Source: Antedon mediterranea
Taxonomy: Eukaryota; Echinodermata; Crinoidea; Comatulida; Antedonidae
Reading direction: 5' to 3'
Assembly (NCBI RefSeq): GCF_964355755.1
Contig: NC_092678.1
Location: 23,788,365 to 23,852,364 of the forward strand
Length of the DNA: 64,000 nt
Shown here: in pieces, positions 51,801 through 62,491 of the stretch
How positions within the stretch are numbered: the first letter of the stretch is position 1
How the letters are laid out: each line of letters begins with the position of its first letter
The notes under the pieces: model-generated
The model's input: only the letters and a program-made list of their open reading frames with translations
What the model was told of the DNA's origin: nothing
Database searches by the model: none
Program-made: the position numbers and the translations under genes

Positions 51801-54800
51801 TATCAATTGCTTTTATTTGTTAACTTATGTTTAGCAGCAACAACACATTGCGATTAATAACCCAATAAACAAACACTGATTATATGAACATAAACGATTT
51901 TATTTTCAAATGAAAATATAATTACATGAAAATAAAGCAGCCGCAGCAGCTATTCAATAAAAAATCACGTAAAGGAATAATGAAAATATTGCCTGCTTCT
52001 CCTCAACAGAATTCAGTGAGATAGATTTCATAGATTTACATTATTGATTTTTACTCCTGCTTCTTCGTCATATTATTCAAGATGAAATGGACGTATCAGC
52101 TTCGTTTTTTAGTCTCTAATTCTGTTAAGTGGCTAGGTATATATTTCACTGCGCTGATGTATGTAAAATAGATAGATAAATAAAATTCTCATTTTGTTTT
52201 TCATTCGTCGTCTTCTTATTCTTATAATTTTGATTTCTTTTAATTCCTCTCATCTTTATATATTCATATTTGTTATCTGTTCATTATATATTTTCTATCA
52301 TATTTCTTCGCGTACTTATAATCTTCCTCAATAATCCTTTTTTAGACTTGATTTTTTATTTTCTTCAATTTTTGTCAATCTTCTGTTCTTTCCCCATTAT
52401 TATTCTTCTTATACAGCTCACATTTTCCCCTGTTGCTCATTTAACTCTTCTTCCTTTTCCTTCTCTGTTTTCGTCTTCATTTTCTTGTGATATTCTTAAC
52501 AATTATTCAATTTCGAATTAATTACAACTAGTTATGTATGCACATTATATTGAGAGACGTGTTACTCCCATAGGTTATAAAAATACGCATATAATTTATT
52601 TTTAAATTTACCATAATTATAATAAGAAACATGTCAGGCATTTTTAGAATGGAATTAAGTAATCCTGGTTGGCACTTCAATCAATATCGTTATTTCCACT
52701 AACGTGAATAAAGACGTTCAAAGCAGTATAATATGCAAATTCATTGCCAAAGTCAGCCATATCAATACTAAACATAATTGCTATTGATTTGGGATCAATA
52801 CCTAGTTCTGGTTAATGACTACCAAGTTGTAAATACGAATTTAGCATCTGTAAGAAAAACTACTAGAATGACGTCATGGAGATATCGGTGTTACGCGTTC
52901 GTACGCAAACATTGCGCGTGTAGTGTGAATAAAAAATGTTGAGGTCGGTATTCCTCTTGTGGAGAAAAGTAAAACCAACGAACAATTAAACATGATTGTT
53001 ACCAAGTTGTTTTAAATTTATGAAGATTGAAGAAATGTGTCTAAACAGATTCAGTTTAGAAGAGAATTTTTCTTTTTAGTTGATCCAATAGATGCAAAGT
53101 ATTAAAAAACGTTTCGCAAATATTAGGATCCAAATGAAATTATTTCAAGATTCAGTTTACACAATATTATTTAATTCAAAAGACTAGTGTCATCTATATA
53201 GTGTGTCTTTAGTTGTGATAGAATGCAACATGATAATAAATAGAGAATTCAGTATTCAGTAATATTAAAATATATGACTGAAAGGATGTCTGGTCAGTAG
53301 ATACCATAGCACCGATAAATGATATACTACTGTATCTTATTACACGTTAAGAAAGATTAGTTGAATACATTTTAAAAATGTCAAAGTACCCTATTCATTG
53401 TGTTCAGAGTTTAAGTGTTTTGCAGTCTTGACATATCACGTCCAATGTTTAGACATTGGCGCAGGCTCGCTGAAAACTGTAAGATCTCTGGCTATGAGAA
53501 AGAGAGCTTTAATTAAAAAATATGAGGTCATAGAATTAAGGGGCGAGTCATTTGTAGGGAATAACTTTCAAGAACCATAAATATTGTATATAATAGGCCT
53601 ACAACATAAAGAACATAGCCAAAATCGTCAACGTTTAGGCTATAATTTTTTTTTTTTTTACGATATTCAGTTGGTCATAACTAAAACACTCACTTTGATC
53701 ATAGACGAACTGGCTTATTTATAAAGAAGAGTTATTATTTTGACGGCCTAATTTTACATTAAAAAATATCTCCATTCATATTTATTATTCGTTCTACTTT
53801 GGGCGATCAATGTTACTTAAGCGTAAGTAATCGTTCATTGAATTCTACGTTCATGTTTTAAATTATTTTACGGAAGACGAGTTTACACATACATCTGTAT
53901 GATATGTCATGCTCGTTATACTGTAAGTAAACAAATTAAGTATTAGAAATACCGAGATCGCAAACAATTCATTTAAAATGCCAATATTTGTTGTCAGTGT
54001 TTGCTTAACGTGACGTCATATATACATCTTCTACACGTCATATACATGTCGGCTTATTTGTTGTTTATTCTAAAATTGTTGACGTCATCAAATTGCCTCT
54101 AAATATATGTTCATTTATTTTTGTAATTTATTTCTAAATTTAGAAAAACTTTGATTATTTTTCACTTTTCAAATACTGCTTATACTTTAATAAAATAGAA
54201 ATATGCATATTAGTGTGTATTTCACATATTATGTGGGATACATTTTATAATATCAGCAGTCACTTAACCATGTTTTTACCAGTTAGGCCTAGGTCTAATT
54301 GGCTTTTTTCCTTCACACAATGTTGATTAAAACTCTTATATCATTATATGTTGTATTATTATATGCAATGTTTTTGGTTCAGTATGGTTTGCTCATATCC
54401 GCATCAGAGGTTATTATTGTTGGAGCTTAACAAATAATGCATTTTCGCCGTTATTTTGGCCAACCTGATCTCAACACGTGATAGCTAATGGGTGACTTGT
54501 TTATCCCCGATGCATTATAATCAGTCGAAATAATAATCCAGATCCAAATATACTTATTGTCTAGAAATCCCAGCGGGAAAAGTGATCATTTTAGTCATCG
54601 ATATTGCAGATTTTTTGACTATGATAATGAGATATTCGATGCATAAGGATACAGTATACTGAAATCTGACTAGTTTGATAATGCGTATATATCGCGACAA
54701 TACAACAAGTTGGCGCACCCGTCTATTTTATGTGTACTGTATCTTAATTATAATATTGGATATGTTTCCTTTACGTATCAATAGCAATAAGATTTAATGT

Positions 54801-57800
54801 ACATAAATGTAAAAGTCGTGAGTCACACAGATCAATTATGTATCTTTACGACTACTCGATTCAGCATCCACAGTCCAACTACTCATAACATTTTGTATGA
54901 AATCAGTTTGCTGATAAATATTCCAAATGGTGTGTACTTGATTGCAGTGTACTTTATATCACGATAGTTCTTGTTTCTTATGAGGTGGTTGAACATACGA
55001 ATTTCCTTGGTGATTGGTTGCTTTTCGTGGCATTCTCCCTTCCATGGAACATCATGCCCTACCCATTAATGATCTCTTTACCGGGTTCTTTTTCTGTCAC
55101 CAGTAATGTTAAATACATCATCTTTCTTTTTTTTCATTCTCCATCTTATTCTTAACTAGGCCTACTAATTAATTATGTAAAGCCGAATATTTTCGCGCGC
55201 CCTTTTGTCGCGATATTCGGGATTTGTGTATTATTAAAAATCACCAGAAGAGAGAGACTTCTCCGTCCTCCCATCAAATCCCGATATAGTGAATAATAAA
55301 TGAAATATAAGTACTACTGTAAGTGATAAGAATTTTAATCCAAGTGACTGTGTATTTATAATTCAGAAAAAAACAGAAAATAGTTATGTGCAAAAGCTAA
55401 TAATGCGCATGTGCAGTAGAAAAAGCATGAAAATATCGATCGAATATCCGAACCATAATTGGAATTTGTGTTGCAAATATTATGGCAATAATACAATGTT
55501 ATAGGACGTAGTAATAATGCAAATGAGATAGAGCAGGCTTAGAAAAAAAACTATATTACCATAAAGCTTCTAGTATAGTAACCCCATAACAAAGCATATT
55601 ATTGTCCATAGTAATTCAGTTCAGTACCGTATAGGTAAAGCTCTGTTTACACTATCAAGCTTTATGTGACGAAAAAATGTGATGTGCCCATATATTGACA
55701 TGATGATGTCATATAACTGCCATATTTGGGCATATCACTACCATATTTGGACACAACACACTTTTTTGTCAAACTAGTTTTTTATAGTGTAGACAGAGCT
55801 TAACATGATTGAGGTTTGGGGGAATAGGGCGTAATGCTCTCTGTTATATCATGTATACCACTTCTCTCTATTTCTGACTTCTTAAAAACATTTCTTTATT
55901 TGACCGGACGTTGTTTCCAAATCAGGATTTTAGTTATTGTTATTATTATTGAAGAAGAATTCATGTTTGAAAAATAAATTGATTATGAATTTAATTGAAG
56001 TTGAATTTTTAGTTACCCGGAGATTGTAATTGTTACTGGTAATGAGATGATAATGACGTCATTATCAATTACCTATGAACATTTTAATACACGATAGGGT
56101 TACTAATATAAGCTTTAGAGTAAACTAAGATCTATTTGTTGCTGAAAAAAGATCAATATAGCATTCTAAATTTTGTAATAGAACTTTAAAAATATGTACT
56201 GTATATAAAAAAATGTTATGTTTTCTCTTCGACTCACCTTATGATAAGTGTTGCACAAAATAGCCAGATATACAGAATGTGGAAATAATAAAACAAACAT
56301 TAACCTTTGTACCCAGTGATTAAATTGATTCACATTATTCTATTATCATTATTACATTGATATAACAAAATATCAAATATTATTTGCTTTATGACCAGTT
56401 ATGAACAGTTAGTTGTTCAAATTAGCTGTATCTTCATTTTTCCGGCAGTTGATAATGTATGCATCAATCTCATAGCAACAAAAACAAATTACCGAATGTT
56501 AATTTTCAGTATTTTTAAATGTTTCAAAATGCAATTTGTAAATTGTAACAATGAGAATAATCTCTTGTGTATTATTAACTGTTATAATTACATAATTACT
56601 TTCTATGGAACGCGCAATTTACTGGCAATATTCACACTAGACTTATACCATAATGTCTAACCGGATTGACCGTTTAAGGAGTAACATTATTTGAAAGGGC
56701 ATAACATCCCTTTAACAATGAAATTCAGTTTTTAGGTTTTAAATTAGATAAGCACATCACATGGAAGAGCCATATAAACTTTATTAAAAATAGGATAAAA
56801 AAGAAATCTGGAATTCTGTTTAGTTTACGCCATATTGTACCCCGTAATATTTTACTTATGCTTTATAAATCATTTATTCAATCAAATATTACTTATACGT
56901 GCTACCCCAGACTTCTAAACCATAAGTCCCATCTATATCCTATTTTACTTGTCCAAAAAATGTGTCTTAGATGTATAACTTTCTCTGATTTTATGGTTCC
57001 ATCTTCTCCATTATTTAAAGATCTGGGTATTTTAGACGTTTTTAAGTTGTTTGAATTAAGTATAGTTAAGTTTGTTCATGACTAAATTAACGGCAAAACA
57101 CCACATCAAACAATGGAATACTTTTATTTAATTACACATAATGCTAGTACCAGATTTAGTAATAGATATAATTTTGCAATTCCGAAAGCTTGCACAGATG
57201 CTGGTAAATTTAGAATTTCTTTTAATGGAGCTCAACTTTGGAATAATTTACCCTTAGTTATAAAATGTACCTCTTCTAGATTTAAATTCATAAATGAAGT
57301 TAAATGTTTACTTTTACAAAAATATTAATGTTAGCCCTTGTTTACGTTATTTCTTTCATATAGTAATTGCTCTTTCTTTCTTATTGAATTATTGTTGATA
57401 GATGAAAATGTATGCATTATCACTAATTAATTTTTTTGTGACAGGAGTCAAACCTTGATTAGCAAAAGCTATTTTTTGGCTCCTTTTCACACACACATAC
57501 ATATTGTATTGTATTGTACTATTTATGTATGATGATGTGAATAAAGTTGGTATTATTATTATTATTATTATTAACATGGATAGAATATCTTTTTAATATG
57601 TGAATTAATAAGTATAACTGGAATGGCCCTTTAAGGAGTACAATTTGAAAGGGTATATTATAGCTTTAATATTATGAATTCATAATTCTAACCGGAATGA
57701 TCCTTTAAGGAGTAATCTTAAAGGGCATAGAATTGCATTTTAACATGAATTCATGAGTCTAACCAGAATGGCCCTTTAAGAAGTAATATTTGAAAGGGTA

Positions 57801-60762
57801 TAGAATAGCCTTTTAACATGAATCCATAAGTCTAACCGGAGTGGCCCTTTAAGGAGTAATATTTGCTTCAGCGATCTTTATACCCTGAAAGCTAGCGATG
57901 GCGTTTGCTAATTAACTCGTGCATTATTAACTCCACTCATTAAATCGCAATGTAATCAATAATATTCCATTATTGTACTACTTTAATGTATACCTAATTA
58001 CGGTGACGTAATACATTTATTATTATTACTCAGACGAACTAACCTCAATAAAAGTAATACACTATTGGCCTACCTACATAAAGATATTTTGCCTCTCAAC
58101 CATGCTGAGGCTGGGTCATATGCATGATTTTATAGGCCTATATATTTTTGAAAGAATCTTCTTGTGTAGGCCTACTTATATGGCTGAATGGTGAATGTGC
58201 GCTATATACTGAGTATTATTTGTTACAAAGTCGTGGCCTCAATGAATGAACATACCTTGTGTTAACGGTTAAACATTTCCATCCATTATTTCAATCTATT
58301 TTCAAAGCATTTATATTGTCAATGCAACGTTATGATATTATAGACTAATCCAATGAAGACAATTAGAATTTGTACTTTAGTAGTACAGTGTGAATAGGGT
58401 ATAATCGCGTTATATTTCCACATTAAGCAGCTAACCGTGTGTGAATACACATTATCTCGGCGTCAAAGTCTGCATTATGCTAAGCAGGTAGAATTCTCTA
58501 GCGACGGTGAATAATGCGACTATCAAATATACATTACTATAAAATAGCTAGCCATGATATTGCAACCAGATTCGGCTATGCATTCTATGTAATAAATATA
58601 TGTACAAAGTATAGACAATTTTACTTTCAAATTTGGAATGTTCTATACATGTTAGGCCTATAGCATACATTATAACAGAAAAAGAAAAACTACCTTATAA
58701 AATCGTGTGTAATTGTATAAAAGGTTCACTTTGAAATTATTTGATTATACTTATTAAGATAATTGTGTAAGTTGTTTAATTTCAAAATAAAACCTCGCCA
58801 CCAGCGAGTTAGTAGTTAATGCATAGCCTAAGTACAGTGTTAGGCCATTGAACGGTGTGTTTAGAAATAAAAGCAGCATTAATTTTTGCCTGCTTTGAGT
58901 TTGAATTAGGCACGCCTGTATGCCTAACAATATGATTACCGATGGTTGACTTGCTATCATTTACACCTTTCAACGCAAGATGTTTAATCAATCCAAAGAG
59001 AAATTTAATTTAATTATCATTATAATAAGTACATAACTTAACGTTTGTATTTAAATATCTTATAAATATATCAGAAAATAAAATGGTCACGTATTGTAAG
59101 TGACGTCATCGTGAAGAGAAACAATATTGGAGCTCTTTTCTCAATTTTGTCCGAAACTGTCAATTTTTGAAGAATAATTATCCTTTAAAACTAAAACTAG
59201 ATTTTCACATAGAGATGCAAAATTGTTCGTGTAATTACGTAACATTTTTGAACGCACATTATGTAAATTGTGTCTCTTTATGGTATTTGGTTGGTTCCCC
59301 ATTGGACGCAACTTAAGGGCATAAGCGCAACGTAAGTAGGGCCTACTTTAACCAATCACGGCGCGATGGTGGATCATCACAATGTCGCTTGTGATTGGTC
59401 ATTGGCGTTACGTGAACAGAAGTCTTTGTTAGAGATAGAAAGTTATGTACTAGGAACCTTACCTTAGTTGCCACTGATGTGACGTAAAATCCACATTGTA
59501 AACAAACTGGCCTCTCGCAATCTGCGCACGGTAAACCTTCCTGTGCCGTACCTGGCAACGCGTCTGGGCTTAGAACGGTAACTTGACATATTGGACAAAA
59601 GTTCTTATCCTTTAGGGATTCAGTGTCCGTGAATCGACTTAGAAGTGATTCCGCATACGAGGTAAAATCCTCTTCTAAATTTCTAAAATAAAAAAATAAA
59701 GAAAAACAATTCTTTAAAAATCTATTTCAGAGCTGAAATAAGTTTCATTAAAAAAAACCCTCATGGATGAGGTAATCACAACCATGGATTCGAACCCAGA
59801 ATCGAATTAAGTTGATTGTACACGCGTGTATTATGCGTGTTTATGGAGACTCGAGTGCTCGTAAAGTGTACTCATTAATATGCACGGTTGATGACTTTAG
59901 ACAAATACATCATCAATTGAACCTTGGCGTCTCATCCATTATCCGAGTTTCTTTAATTAAACTGCAAGAATTATTCACACTATTATATAAGAAGACATGA
60001 ATAACCGATGATTCTTCTTCATTCGATAGTCAGTAGTAATATTAGATGGTATAATTTAATTTCACGATACAAAAGGCTGTAATAAATAATATCTCAAACT
60101 GTTGTATATAATTTGTGCGGTAAGACCTTTTGGCATGCTATACTACTAAGACATAATATAAACAATAATTGTAATACATTGGTGTGAGATATTACTAGGC
60201 GCGGCCTAGGCCTACTTCAAATAATGCAACACCAAATGTAAAATATAGAATGTTCCTCAGTAACTATATTTATTTTGTTTACAAATCATTATTTCATACT
60301 CGGGTTTACGTTTGCAGAGAATGAACGCATTGCGTTGCTTAAGTGCGAACTTATACCGATGTCAAAATAGTAATACTTTTGCTTAAGTGATGTAATTTCC
60401 GTAATTTAGTACTGGAAGTGCCCCATCTTTAAACCCTTTTTTTATCCACACGGACTTTTAAATTGTGGCCTATTGTAAATAATGTCATGGTAATATTATT
60501 GTTTTATTAAAAAAAAAAAAATGAAATGAGTAACTAACCGTATTCTGTCTTCTTCCGTAGCCTCTAAATCCCTGGCTCTATCTAACACATCCTGTATGTG
60601 TTTTTTTTCTTCAACAGTTAGATGGCTTAGATCTGCTTCAAGCTCAGGTGGTTCTATGGGTAAGTTGTTGTCAGCGGCTAGTGCAGGTATACTATCCCTT
60701 CGTATATGTGAATCTCGTACTTGGTACAGCTCAGATTCATCCTGACTCTCCGTATTCCCCAT
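29632..60762 (-). CDS. PCLO: Piccolo/Fife-type presynaptic active-zone scaffold
   Basis: About 29 exons and 2,840 residues. Exons: 60539-60762, 59463-59682, 50059-50202, 49506-49683, 45465-48523, 44422-45222, 43649-44191, 43383-43539, 42787-42891, 41049-41180, 39751-39931, 39233-39353, 38893-38975, 38187-38329, 38024-38068, 37763-37893, 37208-37373, 36580-36916, 35628-35651, 34740-35276, 34368-34516, 34015-34201, 33603-33744, 33045-33124, 32836-32926, 32159-32289, 30764-30898, 30378-30517, 29632-29778. Phases agree except between 42787-42891 and 41049-41180. Domain order is N-terminal MGNTES myristoylation-type motif, EADLSHLTVEEK helix, zinc finger, disordered region, coiled coil, PDZ, C2A, C2B. 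These follow vertebrate Piccolo and fly Fife more closely than RIM. The family organises presynaptic release sites. Confidence 0.88.
32332..32491. mobile_element. MITE family A copy in a Piccolo-like intron
   Basis: AAAGCCCTGTCTACACTATC at the left, AGTTTGATAGTGTAGACAGA at the right; full length. Confidence 0.75.
33809..33870. mobile_element. MITE family B, partial copy
   Basis: TAAAGCTTGGTTCCCACTTG followed by a CpG-rich stretch. The right half is missing. Confidence 0.45.
36955..37111. mobile_element. MITE family B copy in a Piccolo-like intron
   Basis: Left end TAAAGCTTGTTTCCCACTGG, right end AAGTGAGAACAAATCTTTA. ACCAATCCCAAGCGACA and GTGATTGGTCAAA lie inside. Confidence 0.55.
37208..37893 (-). 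other. PCLO: C2A domain with a full set of calcium-binding aspartates
   Basis: Loop 1 reads KDRNGLADPFVK and loop 3 WDYDRFSTND, so all five aspartates used by synaptotagmin-type C2 domains are present. This agrees with Piccolo C2A and differs from vertebrate RIM C2A, which lacks them. The domain continues as MIDLSNMDNLDNNPKWYKL in exon 36580-36916. Confidence 0.85.
39061..39146. mobile_element. MITE family A, truncated copy
   Basis: Only the right half, from GTGTGCCCATATATGGACAC to GATAGTGTAGACAGAGCTTT. Confidence 0.65.
39233..39931 (-). other. PCLO: PDZ domain of the Piccolo-like protein (two exons)
   Basis: Exon 39751-39931 carries the GLGMRIIGG carboxylate-binding loop and GAYIAEIYPGGVAEK. 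Exon 39233-39353 carries LQLGDEILEWCGVSLEGKTY. Both match the Piccolo/RIM PDZ type. Confidence 0.9.
40058..40204. mobile_element. MITE family A copy
   Basis: TAAAGCTCTGTCTACACTAT at the left and AGTTTGATAGTGTAGAAAGA at the right, with a diverged centre. Confidence 0.7.
43649..44191 (-). other. PCLO: Coiled-coil exon of the Piccolo-like protein
   Basis: Starts with a long charged helix (ERKIREDQERQFRKEIERRK) of about 60 residues, then Ser-rich sequence. It precedes the PDZ domain, where vertebrate Piccolo has the coiled coils used to contact other active-zone proteins. Confidence 0.6.
45465..48523 (-). other. PCLO: 3.06 kb single exon, disordered acidic and proline-rich region
   Basis: Encodes 1,020 residues without a stop. 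It is rich in Ser, Glu and Asp, with acidic clusters (for example DEDDYEEEDLQ) and proline-rich, SH3-ligand-like stretches (KPRPPPLKLY, KPPTPKPRHKPPAPPPIPPK). No folded domain was recognised. Entry phase is 1 and exit phase 0, so it cannot be skipped without a frame change. Confidence 0.85.
51185..51300. mobile_element. MITE family B, decayed copy
   Basis: A CpG-rich GGCGCAACGCGCGGAAGCG stretch followed by GACCAATCATACGCGATGG and TGTCGCTTGTGA. The outer ends are degraded. Confidence 0.4.
51340..51775 (+). mobile_element. Non-LTR retrotransposon 3' fragment
   Basis: An open stretch ending at 51586 finishes with SFLPSAIRLYNSEFQR, typical of the last residues of LINE ORF2 proteins. A short 3' UTR follows and ends in a GAATCT-type repeat tail near 51752-51772. 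No reverse transcriptase core remains. Confidence 0.5.
55637..55802. mobile_element. MITE family A copy
   Basis: TAAAGCTCTGTTTACACTAT at the left, TAGTGTAGACAGAGCTTAAC at the right; full length. Confidence 0.75.
56655..57866. repeat. Minisatellite of about 68-base units, interrupted by a LINE
   Basis: One unit at 56655-56719 and about four at 57615-57866 share TAACCGGAATGGCCCTTTAA, GGAGTAATATTTGAAAGGG and TTTTAACATGAAT. The units are separated by the retrotransposon at 56720-57573. Confidence 0.75.
56720..57573 (+). mobile_element. Non-LTR retrotransposon 3' fragment with (ATT)n tail
   Basis: Encodes the end of a LINE reverse transcriptase and its C-terminal region. FLGFKLDKHITWKSHI, LLMLYKSFIQSNITY and FNGAQLWNNLPL are typical strings of the thumb and tail. 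One in-frame stop (57083-57085) breaks the frame. The element ends with ATT repeats at 57551-57572. It is 5' truncated and inactive. Confidence 0.7.
59287..59460. mobile_element. MITE family B copy next to the zinc-finger exon
   Basis: TTGGTTCCCCATTGGACGCA at the left, AACCAATCACGGCGCGATGG and TGTCGCTTGTGATTGGTCAT inside. The right end reaches almost to the splice donor of exon 59463-59682. Confidence 0.5.
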
Positions 60763-62491
60763 TTTTAATGAACAACTAAAGACGACTTATTACCTAAACC
60801 AGTACTTTACATTACGGATCATTGTTTTCCTGTTTGCCCCACCTTGTCGTCATAACATATGCTGAATTAAATACTACGCGGCTTGTGTTGCCATAACAAT
60901 GCTGAAATACTACGCGTCTTGGGTTGCCATAACATATGCTGCAATACTACGCGTCTTGGGTTGCTATAACATATGCTGAAATATTACGCGAAGTCTTAGA
61001 TTGTTTAGTAGTACTAGTAGCCTATATCAATGGGTTTAATTATGAACGCATAGTTTCACGATGCTATTCGTATATTCATAGCATGTAATCGATTGAAAAT
61101 TCAGCTAGCGCCTAATCAACGATTTTCTTGAGATGAATACAGATGCAGCTTGAACGGAACTCGAAATGATTCAATTTCGCTTCTACAAAAATCACAATTC
61201 GACATAAAATTATTACAAGTTGAAAATATACAAACTTAATGTTATCTACGTTACCAAGAATGATGTATGATGTTTTTATGCTTTCTATAATGGTATTCTC
61301 TCTTCAGTCTCTTACGCCTTATTTCCACTTAAAATAGTCATCGCGTTCCAGTTATGGTAACGAATTCCTTATACGATAAATAAACCAACGTACAAATAAT
61401 AATAATAAATGGTTGACGTAATAAAACAAAATAAAAGAATGGTAATCCTATTTCTGCAACATCTATTGCACTAAAAGCACCGGGAATGAAGCAGTTGGTA
61501 CACACAGCGAGAGAGATGTCGACGACGATCTAGGCAATAAGGCGATGCTGATGCACGCTAAATGTCTGCTGCATCCATTCCGCATAATAGATCTATCCAC
61601 GAGCGATTATCATAATTAAGTTGAGCTCATCCAAGCGTATCAGACAATGGTGCATGCGTATTGTGTACTTTCTAATTATTAACAACAGTATAATATCAAC
61701 AATGTAATGACTGAAGTTTTTAAAGTAATATATTAAGCAATCTAAAGAAATGTCATGTTATCATAATTAATTCAGTATTTTATTCAAAAGGTTATAATAG
61801 ATCAATATACTTAACCATGATTATAAAATATTATGTTACATTGAAAACAAAAATCATGGGGCGTCAATAAAAATCACAATTTTTCAAGGGACCCTTTTTG
61901 TGTTCTTAACTACTGAAAACAAAAGTCTGGATTCAACCCCATTATTCAAGACTTTTATTTGTACTATATTTTTAAAAGTGTGTACCCTATCGTCTAAATA
62001 TATAGACCACTTCTACCATGTTGATTAAACGGCGTATACTTGTTATGGAAGCTACATAATTATATTTGATACACGGCAACTGTATGGATGTTTTAATATG
62101 CCATTATGGGACATTGGTTGTAAAAAGTAGTGGACCAAGAGGTGGTACTATGGTGATAGTGGAAGTCCACCATAATTAACGGTTGACCACGACAGTAAAA
62201 TTTGTATGAAAGTTGAGGTCCTGGATGTGATGAATAAAGTGTACCAAATGGCATGAAATTACCATCGTGCGCAAATCATATCGGGTTTTTATTTATATAT
62301 TGTACAAACAGAATGGTAGTCGAAAAAAACGTCAAAACAGTCTTTTTCCATCAAGGTTCAATGTTTGCGCCATTGGCGTTTCATACATAATTTTAATTTT
62401 TAAAAAGTCACGTGTTATTGTTTTGGATTGCGTTGCAGATGCGAAGCGTGCAGACTTGTTTCTATACATTAACTTTACTTGCTAAAATAGG
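60763..62491. other. Divergent intergenic region between PCLO and NUDT5
   Basis: Should contain both promoters. It includes a short tandem repeat at 60847-60990. No TATA box was recognised. Confidence 0.4.
60847..60990. repeat. Tandem repeat of about 39 bases, about 3.5 copies
   Basis: The unit contains CATAACATATGCTGAAATAC followed by TACGCGTCTTGGGTTGC. The copies lie 85 to 230 bases upstream of the Piccolo-like start codon. Confidence 0.75.

Larger units (their letters stand above)
50203..59462 (-). other. PCLO: 9.3 kb intron 2 of the Piccolo-like gene
   Basis: Holds no supported exon. It contains two non-LTR retrotransposon fragments (51340-51775 and 56720-57573), MITE copies (51185-51300, 55637-55802, 59287-59460) and a minisatellite (56655-57866). 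Short open frames at 52270-52521, 53398-53580 and 56391-56660 have no family or splice support. Confidence 0.6.
50059..59682 (-). other. PCLO: Zinc finger of the Piccolo-like protein, split over two exons
   Basis: Exon 59463-59682 gives CPIC, CADC and CLQCGF; exon 50059-50202 gives WLCNMC. Together they make four CxxC pairs of the RIM/Piccolo zinc-finger type. This finger binds partners such as Rab effectors or PRA1 in relatives. The exons are separated by a 9.3 kb intron full of repeats. Confidence 0.85.

Noticed and set aside
52270-52521. Hydrophobic 83-codon frame
   Set aside because: It is a T-rich low-complexity stretch in an intron, with Phe/Leu bias from base composition and no splice or family support.
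56858-57328. Intact reverse transcriptase gene
   Set aside because: Only the C-terminal part is present and it is interrupted by an in-frame stop at 57083-57085.
29632-60762. Assignment of the large gene to RIM (RIMS)
   Set aside because: The zinc finger and N-terminus resemble RIM, but PDZ, C2A (five Asp) and C2B strings match Piccolo/Fife better.
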